IMG/VR virus record: IMGVR_UViG_3300020220_000051 | Coordinates: 1 to 59,920 of that record | Direction: 5' to 3' (one strand) | Source of the DNA: a virus | Length of the DNA: 59,920 nt | Part shown: positions 24,956-33,998 of the stretch, piece after piece | Position numbering within the stretch: position 1 is the stretch's first letter | Layout of the letters: every line of letters starts with the position of its first letter | Made by a program: the position numbers and the translations under genes | Notes under the pieces: model-generated | Databases searched by the model: none | Seen by the model: only the letters and a program-made list of their open reading frames with translations | Told to the model about the DNA's origin: nothing

Positions 24956-25253
24956 TCATAGAAAGCTTCCTGTAAAGTACGCACTTGAGATATACCAAGA
25001 TTTGAAAGGCTACCCAAGTCATCAGGATCTCGAGTATATCTTGGTGAGTACACTAGAGGACCAGGATATGCTGGAGAAAGATTTCACAGCAGAATCCATT
25101 TGGAAAAGAATGAAGATTGTGTTAGGCACTATTAAAGACCTAAGAGGTTTTCTCGACTACCTTTCCGAAGATAAAGAAACCGCAGACTTTAATGTAGACC
25201 TAATCAAATCTTCAGCAAACTCATATAAGCTGAATAGCCACCGTTGGGTATGA
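24939..25253 (+). CDS. Hypothetical protein between uvsX and helicase
   Basis: A 104-residue helical protein starting MAQKINHRKLPVKYALEIYQ, overlapping uvsX by 17 nt. I see no motif that fixes its role. Its position suggests a small recombination or helicase accessory protein (UvsY- or gp59-like role), but the sequence does not resemble those that I know. Confidence 0.55.
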   Translation: MAQKINHRKLPVKYALEIYQDLKGYPSHQDLEYILVSTLEDQDMLEKDFTAESIWKRMKIVLGTIKDLRGFLDYLSEDKETADFNVDLIKSSANSYKLNSHRWV

Positions 25254-25284
25254 ACTATTTATCCAAGATGTATATAACAACTAT

Positions 25285-26586
25285 ATGGTATCAACACATT
25301 TAGAAAAATTATTCTATCATTACTTGATGGACAAGAAAGAGCTTACAAACATTGTAAAGCCTCGCTTCTTTGAGTCAGAAGACATTAAAAAGATATATGA
25401 CTTATCAGTAGAATTTATTGGCAGGTACGGAAAAGCACCAACAAAAAATCAAGTAGTTGAAATTACTAAAACAAGAGGGCTGCAAGAAGACTTGACTGAG
25501 TCCAAAATTCATCTTCTTTTTGAAAATGACCTAAGCGAATATGATGAAGAATGGCTAAGAGAATCTTCAGAAGCTTGGATAGAATATAAGAATCTTGACC
25601 TATCGGTTTATGATCTTATTTCATACTTAAAGACTACTAGCATTAACGCTGAAAATGTTAAAGAAGTTGTACAAACCGCCAAGTCTCTAATTAATGACAG
25701 AAACAACATACAGTTTGGTTTTGATGAAGGCCTTGATTTCTTTAATCCTGACTCTCATAATCAGCCCACTACAGATACATTTAGCTCCGGTTTTCCTTAT
25801 GTTGACCTTGTACTTGGCGGTGGGTTTTACTCTAAAGCACTTTTTTGTTTTATCGGTGAAATGAAGATTGGTAAGTCAATCTGGCTTGCTAACATGGCTG
25901 CTAACAGCGTAAGATTAGGTTACAACACTGCCGTCTTGTCCCTTGAAATGAGAGATAGAAAAGTTGTAAAACGTCTTGGTGCAAACTTACTTGGTATCAC
26001 AATGAGAGAGTATGGTAAAAATGCTGAGGACTCTGTGGGCATGAAAAAGAAACTTACCAACGTAGGATATGATAGCTTACAGGTCCCAGGCAAACTTTAC
26101 GTTAAAGAATTTCCAACTTCAGCTGCAGGCGTTCCCGATATTGAAATGTGGCTTAAAAAAATGGAAGAGTTAAAAGGCTTTAAGTTTAAGGTAATTGTTC
26201 TTGATTATGTAAACATACTTAAGAACTGGAGAAATCCTAATACTGAGAATATGTACATGAAGATCAAACAAATTGCTGAAGATTTAAGAGCTATGGCAAT
26301 GAGAAATGATTGGGCAGTCATTACAGCCACACAGGTTAACCGTAGCGGTTTTGGAAGCACTGACTTAAATGCAACAAACATTTCAGAATCTTCTGCGCTC
26401 GGTCACACAGTGGACGCTATGTTTGGTATCATACAAGATGAAGTAATGCACGCAAACCGCGAGTACACATTAAAACTAATCGCAAACCGTGACGATGGTT
26501 ACAAAAACAGTAGAAAAAAGTTCTTAATTAATTATGACCTAATGAGAATAATCGAAGATCTGGACTCACAAATAATCAATGACTAA
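25285..26586 (+). CDS. 41: Replicative DNA helicase (gp41/DnaB-like)
   Basis: The 433-residue hexameric helicase has an N-terminal helical domain (1-150) and a RecA-like motor: FSSGFPYVDLVLGGG near 167, Walker A GEMKIGKS near 191, SLEMRDRKVVKRL near 220, FKVIVLDYVNIL near 303 (Walker B), TATQVNRSG near 347 and a lysine/arginine finger region near 410. It unwinds DNA ahead of the fork. Length agrees with T4 gp41 (475). A GTATATAAC box 15 nt upstream may be a promoter. The following gene is coupled by TAATG. Confidence 0.9.
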   Translation: MVSTHLEKLFYHYLMDKKELTNIVKPRFFESEDIKKIYDLSVEFIGRYGKAPTKNQVVEITKTRGLQEDLTESKIHLLFENDLSEYDEEWLRESSEAWIEYKNLDLSVYDLISYLKTTSINAENVKEVVQTAKSLINDRNNIQFGFDEGLDFFNPDSHNQPTTDTFSSGFPYVDLVLGGGFYSKALFCFIGEMKIGKSIWLANMAANSVRLGYNTAVLSLEMRDRKVVKRLGANLLGITMREYGKNAEDSVGMKKKLTNVGYDSLQVPGKLYVKEFPTSAAGVPDIEMWLKKMEELKGFKFKVIVLDYVNILKNWRNPNTENMYMKIKQIAEDLRAMAMRNDWAVITATQVNRSGFGSTDLNATNISESSALGHTVDAMFGIIQDEVMHANREYTLKLIANRDDGYKNSRKKFLINYDLMRIIEDLDSQIIND

Positions 26587-27011
26587 TGAAAGAAGACAAA
26601 ATCTTTAATAACAAATTCAACACAGGTGAGATTGAGTACGAAATCTTTGGTAAGATAAGTGCTAAGTCAGAATTTATTTCTAAAGACGCACATGACGAGT
26701 TTGTAGAAAATCAACTGCAAGAAGATATCTATCAGATATTCTTAACATCAGTATACTACGAAGAGTTCTCGAAGAGCAAGAAAGTTTCCAAGAGTGAGGC
26801 TGCCAACATTTACTATTACTTTGAAGAAAGACTTCCTGATAACGCTGACATATCGGCTATTGATAAATTCATTAACATAGCCGAGTTTATGAGCATTCCC
26901 TATGAGGTTCTCTATAATGAATTAGCGCCTGTTCATAAAGAAAGAATTCTAAGAGAACTTGATACCAAGTATCATATCTTTTCCAAACGAAAAATTAAAA
27001 GACTATTCTAA
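26586..27011 (+). CDS. Hypothetical protein between gp41 and gp47
   Basis: A 141-residue acidic-to-basic helical protein, coupled at both ends (TAATG overlaps). The C-terminal part (FINIAEFMSIPYEVLYNEL, then a basic end KRKIKRLF) is faintly like late-transcription co-activator gp33 in layout, but this is weak. No firm family. Confidence 0.55.
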   Translation: MKEDKIFNNKFNTGEIEYEIFGKISAKSEFISKDAHDEFVENQLQEDIYQIFLTSVYYEEFSKSKKVSKSEAANIYYYFEERLPDNADISAIDKFINIAEFMSIPYEVLYNELAPVHKERILRELDTKYHIFSKRKIKRLF

Positions 27012-28117
27012 TGGTAATCGATGCAAAAAGAGTATGGTTAGTGTCTGACACTCACTTTGGGGTTAGGTCTAACTCAAGAGAGTGGATGGATATCATGGAG
27101 AACTTCTTTATGAATCAATTCATACCACTTCTTAAAGAGCACGGTCGACCGGGCGATATCGTAGTACACTGTGGTGATACATTTGACTCAAGACAGTCAA
27201 TCAACCTTTATGTAATGAATAAAGCAATTCATATCATGGAGGCCATAACCAATATCATGCCCGTTTACACAATTGTGGGTAATCACGATATCTTTATGAA
27301 ATACTCAAACGAGATTAACTCCATGAAGATATTCAAACATATGTCAAATATAACCGTCTTTGAAGAACCTACTATGGTTGAAACGCTTAGCGGTAAGAAA
27401 ATGTTTTTCTTACCTTGGGTTGAAGATCACCACGATTTATCTGACATTGTTAAAGATCCTGCTAATTCTGCTGATGTAATGTTTTGTCACGCTGACGTGA
27501 AAGGTTTATCATTTAATCGTTACACTAAGATAGAAGAAGGTAATGATGTAGAGATATTTGTAGGTTACAACAGGGTTTATTCAGGTCACATTCACTTTTC
27601 ACAAAAACTTAAAAACTTGAGAATGCTTGGAACCCCCTATGAACTTACTCGTTCAGATATGGGTAATACTAAAGCAGTTTGGTTATATGATCTTGAGACA
27701 GACCAAGAACAATGCTGGGAAAATGTTGTTTCCCCCAAGTTTTTAAAGTACAGATTAGAATGGATCATGGAGAAAAGCATTGATGAGTTACAAGAGCTTT
27801 TTTACAATAACTTTGTTGATATCTTAATCACGCCTCATTGGTCCCTTAAGTTTCCGTTCTCATCATTTATTGAGAACTTTACAGGCTATAGAAGAATCAA
27901 TCATGTTATCATAACAGATGAAGAATCTGAATCTGTTGAAGAAATTGGCAATGACGGCTTATCACAAGAAATAAGTCTACTTACAATGATAGAAAATTAT
28001 GTAGATGTTTTGCCTTACACAGGACAGATTAAAGAAAAGCTAAAAGAAGTGAGCAACCGCTTGTATCATGAAGCTCTTATAGAAATGGAAGAAAAGAAAT
28101 CCTATGAAAATAACTAG
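27011..28117 (+). CDS. 47: SbcD/Mre11-like nuclease subunit (gp47)
   Basis: The 368-residue calcineurin-like phosphoesterase has all metal-binding signatures: SDTHFG near 12-17, CGDTFDS near 54, VGNHDIF near 91, FCHADV near 157 and SGHIHFS near 191. With gp46 it forms the Mre11-Rad50 type complex that resects DNA ends for recombination-dependent replication. Length matches T4 gp47 (339). It overlaps gene 46 by 14 nt, indicating translational coupling. Confidence 0.92.
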   Translation: MVIDAKRVWLVSDTHFGVRSNSREWMDIMENFFMNQFIPLLKEHGRPGDIVVHCGDTFDSRQSINLYVMNKAIHIMEAITNIMPVYTIVGNHDIFMKYSNEINSMKIFKHMSNITVFEEPTMVETLSGKKMFFLPWVEDHHDLSDIVKDPANSADVMFCHADVKGLSFNRYTKIEEGNDVEIFVGYNRVYSGHIHFSQKLKNLRMLGTPYELTRSDMGNTKAVWLYDLETDQEQCWENVVSPKFLKYRLEWIMEKSIDELQELFYNNFVDILITPHWSLKFPFSSFIENFTGYRRINHVIITDEESESVEEIGNDGLSQEISLLTMIENYVDVLPYTGQIKEKLKEVSNRLYHEALIEMEEKKSYENN

Positions 28118-29780
28118 TATAGAATGGAGAAACTTTGGATCTTATGGAAATAATACCCAGAAGATAACATTTGACGATCAGCAGGGTAACTTTTATCTGA
28201 TCGTTGGTTCTAATGGCGCAGGTAAAAGCACAATATCTGATGTAATTAAGTTTGGCCTTTACGGCAAACTTGATAACAAACATTTGCGTGACATACCAAA
28301 TCGTTTTAACGGAAATGCTTTTTGTAGAATCAATCTTGAAAAGAATCCAACTACATTGGTAACTATCGAGAGAGGCATAGCACCTAATGTATTCAAGCTG
28401 TTTGTAAACGGCATAGAATACGACCAAGCGGGTAAGAAAAACATGCAAGAATTTCTTGAAGATGAAATACTAGGAATACCGTTCTATGTTTTCAATAATA
28501 TGATAAGTCTTTCCATAAATGATTTCAAAAGTTTTATATCTATGCGGGTCCATGATAAACGTATGATCATAGACAGACTTTTTGGTTTGGAGATATTGGG
28601 CTCTATTAAATGGAAAGTAAGGTATCAGATAAAGGTTTTGAAAGAACAAGCTGAAAGCATCTTAACCGAACTTTCTGTCTTAGAAAGAACGATACAAAAT
28701 TCCCAAAATGAGCTTAAGAATCTCAATGAAAAGCTTAAAGAAGACGGCGAAGAAAAGAAAGCAGAACTAGAAGAAAAGATACGAAAGTTAGATTCTTATA
28801 TTCAAAAAGCATCTGAATATCTAACGAATGTCAATAAGAAAGATGAAGAGCTCCAAGAATCTCTTAATTCTTGGGACTCTCTTAAGTTATCCCTTGAGTA
28901 TGAATGTAAAGATAGACATAAAAAGATTAGTCTATATGAAGGTGGACAGTGTCCTACTTGCGAAAGCGATCTTACATCAGACTACCACAAGTCTCTTCTT
29001 GAGGAATATATTAAAAAGAATCGCGAGGCAGAGGAAGAAATTGAAAAAATTCGCACTGCACAGAGAGAAGTGTCAGAAAAGAGAGCAAAGCTACAAGAAA
29101 TGTATGATACCATGAATAAGAATAAGATCGTTGCTTCAACTCAAAGATCTTCTCTCTCGCAAGAACATAAAAACATTGACACATCGGTAATTGATGATAG
29201 TCAAACAGCTTCGCTTAATAACATCATCGATGACTCTAAGACAAAGAAAGATGAAGCAATTCATCGCAAAGATATCGAAGAAAAGAAAGCAAACTTTTAC
29301 AAAATCATTGAAGACATCTTTGGGGATAAAGGTGTTAAGTTAACTGCTATAAAAAGAATCTTGCCTTTGCTTAATTCAGAAATTCGTAAAGTATTACAGG
29401 ACTTAAACATGGACTACCGGGTTTCTTTTAATGAAGAATTTGAAGTTAGTATACAACATCTCGGCTTTAACGTATCTCCTGATCAATTAAGTACTGGTGA
29501 GAGAAAGAAAATTGACTTTACAGCTTTGCTCGCTCTTATTCGATTGATGAAAATGAAATTTGCTGGGGTAAACCTTATATTCCTCGATGAAATCTTTTCA
29601 TCTATAGATAGCGACGGTATTTACCATATTCTAAAAGTTTTGCATAAGACTTGTAGAGAACTTAACTTAAACATCTTTGTGATAAACCACAGTCAATTAC
29701 CCACAGAGATATTTGATTATCGTTTAGAAATCTCGAAGAATAACGGTTTTTCCAATGTCAAGCTAGAAAAGATTGAATGA
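28104..29780 (+). CDS. 46: SbcC/Rad50-like ATPase subunit (gp46)
   Basis: The 558-residue protein has Walker A VGSNGAGKST near 33, a long coiled coil (about 185-400) interrupted by a zinc hook CPTC near 283, then the ABC signature LSTGERKKIDF near 460 and Walker B LIFLDEIFSSID near 490. This is the Rad50 layout with short coils, like T4 gp46 (560). It works with gp47. A GATATATAC box begins 2 nt before its stop. Confidence 0.92.
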   Translation: MKITSIEWRNFGSYGNNTQKITFDDQQGNFYLIVGSNGAGKSTISDVIKFGLYGKLDNKHLRDIPNRFNGNAFCRINLEKNPTTLVTIERGIAPNVFKLFVNGIEYDQAGKKNMQEFLEDEILGIPFYVFNNMISLSINDFKSFISMRVHDKRMIIDRLFGLEILGSIKWKVRYQIKVLKEQAESILTELSVLERTIQNSQNELKNLNEKLKEDGEEKKAELEEKIRKLDSYIQKASEYLTNVNKKDEELQESLNSWDSLKLSLEYECKDRHKKISLYEGGQCPTCESDLTSDYHKSLLEEYIKKNREAEEEIEKIRTAQREVSEKRAKLQEMYDTMNKNKIVASTQRSSLSQEHKNIDTSVIDDSQTASLNNIIDDSKTKKDEAIHRKDIEEKKANFYKIIEDIFGDKGVKLTAIKRILPLLNSEIRKVLQDLNMDYRVSFNEEFEVSIQHLGFNVSPDQLSTGERKKIDFTALLALIRLMKMKFAGVNLIFLDEIFSSIDSDGIYHILKVLHKTCRELNLNIFVINHSQLPTEIFDYRLEISKNNGFSNVKLEKIE

Positions 29781-29787
29781 TATATAC
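29779..29787 (+). promoter_or_regulatory. Late promoter -10-like GATATATAC, very close to start
   Basis: GATATATAC overlaps the gp46 stop and begins only 13 nt before the ATG at 29792; other copies are 28-53 nt away. Transcripts from it would be leaderless or nearly so. Confidence 0.45.
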
Positions 29788-29791
29788 GTAA

Positions 29792-31333
29792 ATGGGAGAA
29801 TTTTTACATAAATACAACACCGATAACGTCCATTCACGAGCTGTCATAGTAGGGTTTGTTAACCTGCTTAACAGCAAAATCTTCTTTGATAACATCTTAT
29901 CAGATACTTCTATAGATACGGTATACGTTCCGTTCTTCTATAACATGGGTGGCGATGAAAGATTCTTACAAGACTACTTTTTAGAGTGGAATGATTGTAT
30001 TAACCCTCGTCACGCTGACGGAAACTATGATGTAATACCAAGAGGGATTGCAACAATGACAGCAAAGACCATCGACACAGCAAAAATGACTCACCGTTTT
30101 GTGAGAGGCAATTATGTTAAAGAAGTAAACGGTCAATTACAAACGTTTAGTGCTTACTTAAACTCTTTGCCTATCACAATGAACTTTGATGTAGAGGTAG
30201 AAGTAGACACCAACCTAGATGCTTTCAAGATTGAACAAGCAGTCATGGAAACATTCTATAAAGTACAAGTATTCTCGGTTAACTTTAGAGGATTAAGAAT
30301 ACCATGCCAAGCAAGCTTTTCTGAAGACTACACAGTAGACAAAACTTTTGAATTTACTTACCAGACAAATGCAAGAACAACTGTTAAGTTTGGTATAACT
30401 GTTGAAACTTATTACCCAGTCTTTGACTCAACAACAGAAAGAAGCAACTCAAACCGTGTGTCAGGGTTTAATCAACAAGATACTTCTTCTGAAAGATATG
30501 TAGCACCAAGATTTACAATTGAAACTCCTAACGCAAATGAAAAATACTTTTCAGATGGAATTCTTCCTATAACCTGGACAAACACTGGACCTATACAAAG
30601 AGTTAACCTATACTACAGACTTTTTGGATCTTCTACATGGGTCAAGTTTGCCAATAACATTAATAACAACGGAGCGTATGATTGGAAAATTCCATTCTTT
30701 GATATCAACGGAATAGAGATAGACAGCGAGCCGCAAAAACTTGCAGTTATTTCTGACACCGGCAGGGATGCAAAAATTAGAGCTATTACAAATGTATTTG
30801 GTTCAGTTGACTCAGTTGTTATATTAAACCAAGGCTTTTCATACACTAACGGCGATTCAATACAAATGTCGGTAATTGGACCGGTACCAAACCCAGTAAA
30901 CCCGCCGTCGCCGCCAGATATTCAGGCTGTAGTTCAAAGTGGAAGCGTTACCGGTGCAACTATAACTTTTTCAGGTGCCGACTTTTGGGTAACACCTCTT
31001 AATGAAATTGAGATTAAGATAGAAGATGCAAATACCGAACTGACTTTTGGCTATCTTCTAAATACTGTTACTTTTACCGGAGATGTTGACAATACATTAC
31101 CAACGCCTGCTAATAAGAGAATAACTAATGTGTTTCCGTCATTAGGCACCCTTTTACAAAATGGCGACTTGACGGGTAAAGTTGTGTCAGGACTGGGCAT
31201 ACCCGCCGGTTCTGTTATAGTTTCCTTTGATTTTGGACAAAATTACATTGAGATAAATAATATAGTTACTGGACAACACACAGGGACGCTTATTGAAGTA
31301 GAACCTGTCATTGGAAAAATTCAAATCCAATGA
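29792..31333 (+). CDS. gp15-like tail terminator / sheath-completion protein with C-terminal extension
   Basis: A 513-residue virion protein. The first ~210 residues follow the pattern of T4 gp15 (272 residues): MGEFLHKYNTDNV at the start, IDTVYVPFFYNMGGDERFL near 45, LPITMNFDVEVEVDTNLDAF near 125 and a final TVKFGITVETYYPVFD. The C-terminal ~290 residues are extra: an Ig-like domain (PITWTNTGPIQRVNLYY, GAYDWKIP) and beta-rich segments with a PNPVNPPSPP linker. gp15 caps the tail tube and sheath and joins tail to head. The assignment is by pattern only and of medium strength. Confidence 0.5.
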   Translation: MGEFLHKYNTDNVHSRAVIVGFVNLLNSKIFFDNILSDTSIDTVYVPFFYNMGGDERFLQDYFLEWNDCINPRHADGNYDVIPRGIATMTAKTIDTAKMTHRFVRGNYVKEVNGQLQTFSAYLNSLPITMNFDVEVEVDTNLDAFKIEQAVMETFYKVQVFSVNFRGLRIPCQASFSEDYTVDKTFEFTYQTNARTTVKFGITVETYYPVFDSTTERSNSNRVSGFNQQDTSSERYVAPRFTIETPNANEKYFSDGILPITWTNTGPIQRVNLYYRLFGSSTWVKFANNINNNGAYDWKIPFFDINGIEIDSEPQKLAVISDTGRDAKIRAITNVFGSVDSVVILNQGFSYTNGDSIQMSVIGPVPNPVNPPSPPDIQAVVQSGSVTGATITFSGADFWVTPLNEIEIKIEDANTELTFGYLLNTVTFTGDVDNTLPTPANKRITNVFPSLGTLLQNGDLTGKVVSGLGIPAGSVIVSFDFGQNYIEINNIVTGQHTGTLIEVEPVIGKIQIQ

Positions 31334-31354
31334 TAAAAATGCGGAACAAAACAA

Positions 31355-31363
31355 GATATATAC
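31355..31363 (+). promoter_or_regulatory. Late promoter -10-like GATATATAC
   Basis: Located 32 nt upstream of the ATG at 31387, in the usual late-promoter arrangement. Confidence 0.6.
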
Positions 31364-31386
31364 TACAAGAAAATAATCTTTGAAAA

Positions 31387-32970
31387 ATGTTAAAAATCAA
31401 AACAAGAATTGAGGGATTCATATCTAAATCTGGATCAACCGATGCTATCGCTGCTTGTAATGAAGCACTTAAGAAACATGCTGAGTATTCTTACCTTAAC
31501 CTTTCACATGCTGATGCGGCGAAAGCAGAGAACGCTATAGCAGAATCTCTAATCTCTGCATTGGAGAACATACAAGAATCAGAAGTAAGAGAATTCGTCG
31601 AGATTGAGAAGAGAATTCATGGAATGAATAACTTAGGAGTTAAGAAAGTATTAGAGGCAGCAGCTTCTTCTGACTTGTCTAAACACCCAAGTTTATTATA
31701 CATGCTTGAGAAATTAGGCAGCATGGCAAATCAGCCTGAGTGGTTGGTTGCTGAGAATTTAATCTCCGTTCTTTCACCGTATTCTTTTGAACCGGCTATT
31801 AAAGAAAGCTTAAATACTCTTACAGCTAACTGCGAGAAATACGCAGAAGATATTAAGATTTACAAAGCTGTTCACGAAGCAAAGAATAGCAGATCTAACT
31901 TTATCATGTCAAGTTTAGAAAAAGACATCGATACTTACTTAAACAGCAGAACTTCTACTAATCGTTCTAAGTTAATCGAAAGTTTAAGCAAACATGCTTA
32001 CGATCCAACAATCAAATCTTTATACAATGTGGTTGTTGAATCTGAAAGATCTTTCCAATTAAAAGGAAACATAAATAACGCTCACATCGGAAAAGTTTAT
32101 TCTCCGGTAATCGTTACCGAATCTGATGAAATCTTTGCTGTGAACGGTAAAGCTTATGTTAAGAGCGGTGAAAAAATGCGCCCTCTTGTTGAAGAAGAAT
32201 ACAAAAAGTTACCTGACTATTTTACTTTCTTATCAGCATTCATGAGCCAACCAAATGTTGAAGTTTCTGAGAATCGCATGAAAATCTTTTCAAAAGACAA
32301 AAAGGTAGAACTTGTTGAAGAATCTGAAGGATTAGGAATCTACATCAATAATAAAAAAGTAACTATCAATGAATTCCATGCGGTATACCTTAATTCTGGA
32401 ATCTTCCGCTTTGATGAAAAGGAAGTTATTACAGCGGTGGGTAAAATCGTTGAGAACTGGGACGCAATCTTTGAACTTGACTTTGTTAAGTCGGTTTATC
32501 CTAAGAGCAATCCTAATCGTCGAGCTGATATCTTTGTTCTTGGCGATAAGACATACATCAATACAGTAGATGTTGCTATGAAAGAAAGCAAATTCTATAA
32601 TGACTGTAACGCGGTTCAATCACGTAACTTAGTGTTGGAATTTGCTAATTTTGATTTAGGTTTAACTTTTGATACTTTTATCGTTAACGAAGAAGCAAAG
32701 ATTAACAAACTAAATGAAGAGAAAGGAGAATACCTTTCAGCTATCAAACATCTTGAAGAAAGAAAGCAACAAATCGAAAATATAGCTGATACTGAAATTC
32801 GTGAAAGCGATGAGATAAAAGAATTGGTTTCTGCTATCGATGAAGAGATTTCCAATCTTAAAGATGAGTATTACAAAATTCAGAAACAAGTTTCTGAGCT
32901 TACTCATGTAACTGAAGGATTAGGTGCTGGTGTTGGTGATGAAGTCGAGTACTTAAAAAAAAAGCAATAG
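31387..32970 (+). CDS. Virion-type protein, main frame (upstream of A9 slippery run)
   Basis: The 527-residue product is helical in the first ~230 residues, then alpha/beta, then a coiled coil near 445-505, and ends GDEVEYLKKKQ. The stop comes 3 codons after a run of nine A (32955-32963). The frame -1 to it is open from there to 33593, and the last residues VGDEVEYLK plus the -1 frame (AIVTGANQADKTLTIELEDG) read as one small beta-barrel. I therefore think the natural product is ~735 residues through a -1 shift, or that one A is missing. No family is recognised; a late promoter precedes it. Confidence 0.6.
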   Translation: MLKIKTRIEGFISKSGSTDAIAACNEALKKHAEYSYLNLSHADAAKAENAIAESLISALENIQESEVREFVEIEKRIHGMNNLGVKKVLEAAASSDLSKHPSLLYMLEKLGSMANQPEWLVAENLISVLSPYSFEPAIKESLNTLTANCEKYAEDIKIYKAVHEAKNSRSNFIMSSLEKDIDTYLNSRTSTNRSKLIESLSKHAYDPTIKSLYNVVVESERSFQLKGNINNAHIGKVYSPVIVTESDEIFAVNGKAYVKSGEKMRPLVEEEYKKLPDYFTFLSAFMSQPNVEVSENRMKIFSKDKKVELVEESEGLGIYINNKKVTINEFHAVYLNSGIFRFDEKEVITAVGKIVENWDAIFELDFVKSVYPKSNPNRRADIFVLGDKTYINTVDVAMKESKFYNDCNAVQSRNLVLEFANFDLGLTFDTFIVNEEAKINKLNEEKGEYLSAIKHLEERKQQIENIADTEIRESDEIKELVSAIDEEISNLKDEYYKIQKQVSELTHVTEGLGAGVGDEVEYLKKKQ

Positions 32971-33593
32971 TCACAGGGGCTAATCAAGCCGACAAAACTT
33001 TAACTATTGAGCTTGAAGACGGAACAACTAAAATAGTCATCCCTACTGATATAAAGGTTGTTAAGAGAAAATCTGAATCTCAACCGGGCAATGATCTGGA
33101 ATTAACGACTCAAGGCGACGGTGCCACCGTGGGCCTTAAAGAATCTGACGAATATGTAAAAGGAAAACTTACCAAGGATTTCCCTGGCGATGGCGCTGGG
33201 GAAGAAGTCCTTGTTAAAGCAATTGAATTTACCAGCGGTGGTGACCAAGATGAGGTTACTATCATGCTGGGAGGGTCAAAGAAATTCAAGGTACTTAAGA
33301 AATACATTGAGATCCCAAAACTAATTGAGTATGGTGTATATAATTCTGAGACCGATACCCAAACAAATCCTAAAACTGGTGAAAATAAACCCGACCAACT
33401 AACAGGATTTGTTTCAGGATTGTCTGACTCGGTTAAAGGCATCATTTCAGATATAGCTGAACTAAAGAAAACTGTTGAGGAAAACTCGGAACTTTCCTTT
33501 GATTCTTTAGATATCTGTGTTTCTGAACTAACGGCTTACTTAAAGAGTCTTGACGTTGAAACTGAAGTATCAGCCTCCGGAACCCCAAACTAA
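32961..33593 (+). CDS. C-terminal part in -1 frame of the virion-type protein
   Basis: This frame is open from 32943 to 33593 and fuses to the preceding gene at the slippery A-run (A AAA AAG, read LKKK then AIVTGANQ). Residues after the junction complete a beta-barrel (KTLTIELEDG, IVIPTDIKV), followed by an acidic linker, a second similar barrel (EEVLVKAIEFTSGGDQDEV) and a helical C-terminus. A GTG at 33129 could start a separate 154-residue protein, but that would cut off the completed barrel. Expression mode is inferred. Confidence 0.5.
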   Translation, partial: KAIVTGANQADKTLTIELEDGTTKIVIPTDIKVVKRKSESQPGNDLELTTQGDGATVGLKESDEYVKGKLTKDFPGDGAGEEVLVKAIEFTSGGDQDEVTIMLGGSKKFKVLKKYIEIPKLIEYGVYNSETDTQTNPKTGENKPDQLTGFVSGLSDSVKGIISDIAELKKTVEENSELSFDSLDICVSELTAYLKSLDVETEVSASGTPN

Positions 33594-33601
33594 TTAAATT
33601 T

Positions 33602-33946
33602 ATGGCAAATTATGTAAACCCTGAAGAGTTTAGAAAAGAAATTCTTCTATCTAAAGAAAAAAATGAATTGACACCAAGAGCTATTGAAATGCTTATGCTT
33701 ATGGCAGAAGGTGCTTCTAAAAAGCTAAGATATAAAGATGAAGAAGATCGTAAAGATTGTATTGCTTTTGCACTAATGGATGTTGTGAAATACTGGAGAA
33801 GTTACAACCCTGAAAAGTCAAAGTATCCGTTTGCTTACTATACACAAATCATAAAGAACGGCTTTGCTAAAGGCTGGAGAAAACTTCACCCTCTTAGTTC
33901 AACGGACCAGGTATCTTTAAGCAACGAAAATCTCTATAGTCTATAA
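33602..33946 (+). CDS. 55: gp55-like late sigma factor
   Basis: The 114-residue protein matches T4 gp55 in its core: YVNPEEFRKEILLSKEK at the start, RAIEMLMLMAEGASKKL near 28, FALMDVVKYWRSYNPEKSKYPFAYYTQIIKNGFAKGWRK near 60-98 (region-2-like). gp55 (185 residues) directs host RNA polymerase to late promoters; this copy is shorter and lacks the C-terminal clamp-binding tail seen in T4. The product would recognise the GATATATA sites seen before virion genes. A perfect 26-bp palindrome follows. Confidence 0.75.
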   Translation: MANYVNPEEFRKEILLSKEKNELTPRAIEMLMLMAEGASKKLRYKDEEDRKDCIAFALMDVVKYWRSYNPEKSKYPFAYYTQIIKNGFAKGWRKLHPLSSTDQVSLSNENLYSL

Positions 33947-33958
33947 TGTATAATAAAG

Positions 33959-33984
33959 TAATCATTATGGCGCCATAATGATTA
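33959..33984. repeat. Perfect 26-bp palindrome between genes 55 and 4
   Basis: TAATCATTATGGC is followed directly by its reverse complement GCCATAATGATTA. The first half and flank (AATAAAGTAATCATTATG) recur as a direct repeat at 33984-34001 (AATAAAGTATTCATTATG), which contains the gp4 start codon. No T tract follows, so it is not a standard terminator. It could be a protein-binding site or an RNA structure controlling gp4 translation. Confidence 0.6.
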
Positions 33985-33998
33985 ATAAAGTATTCATT

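Noticed and set aside
24939-25253. Assigning the 104-residue gene after uvsX as UvsY or gp59
   Set aside because: Only position supports it; no sequence pattern of either protein is visible.
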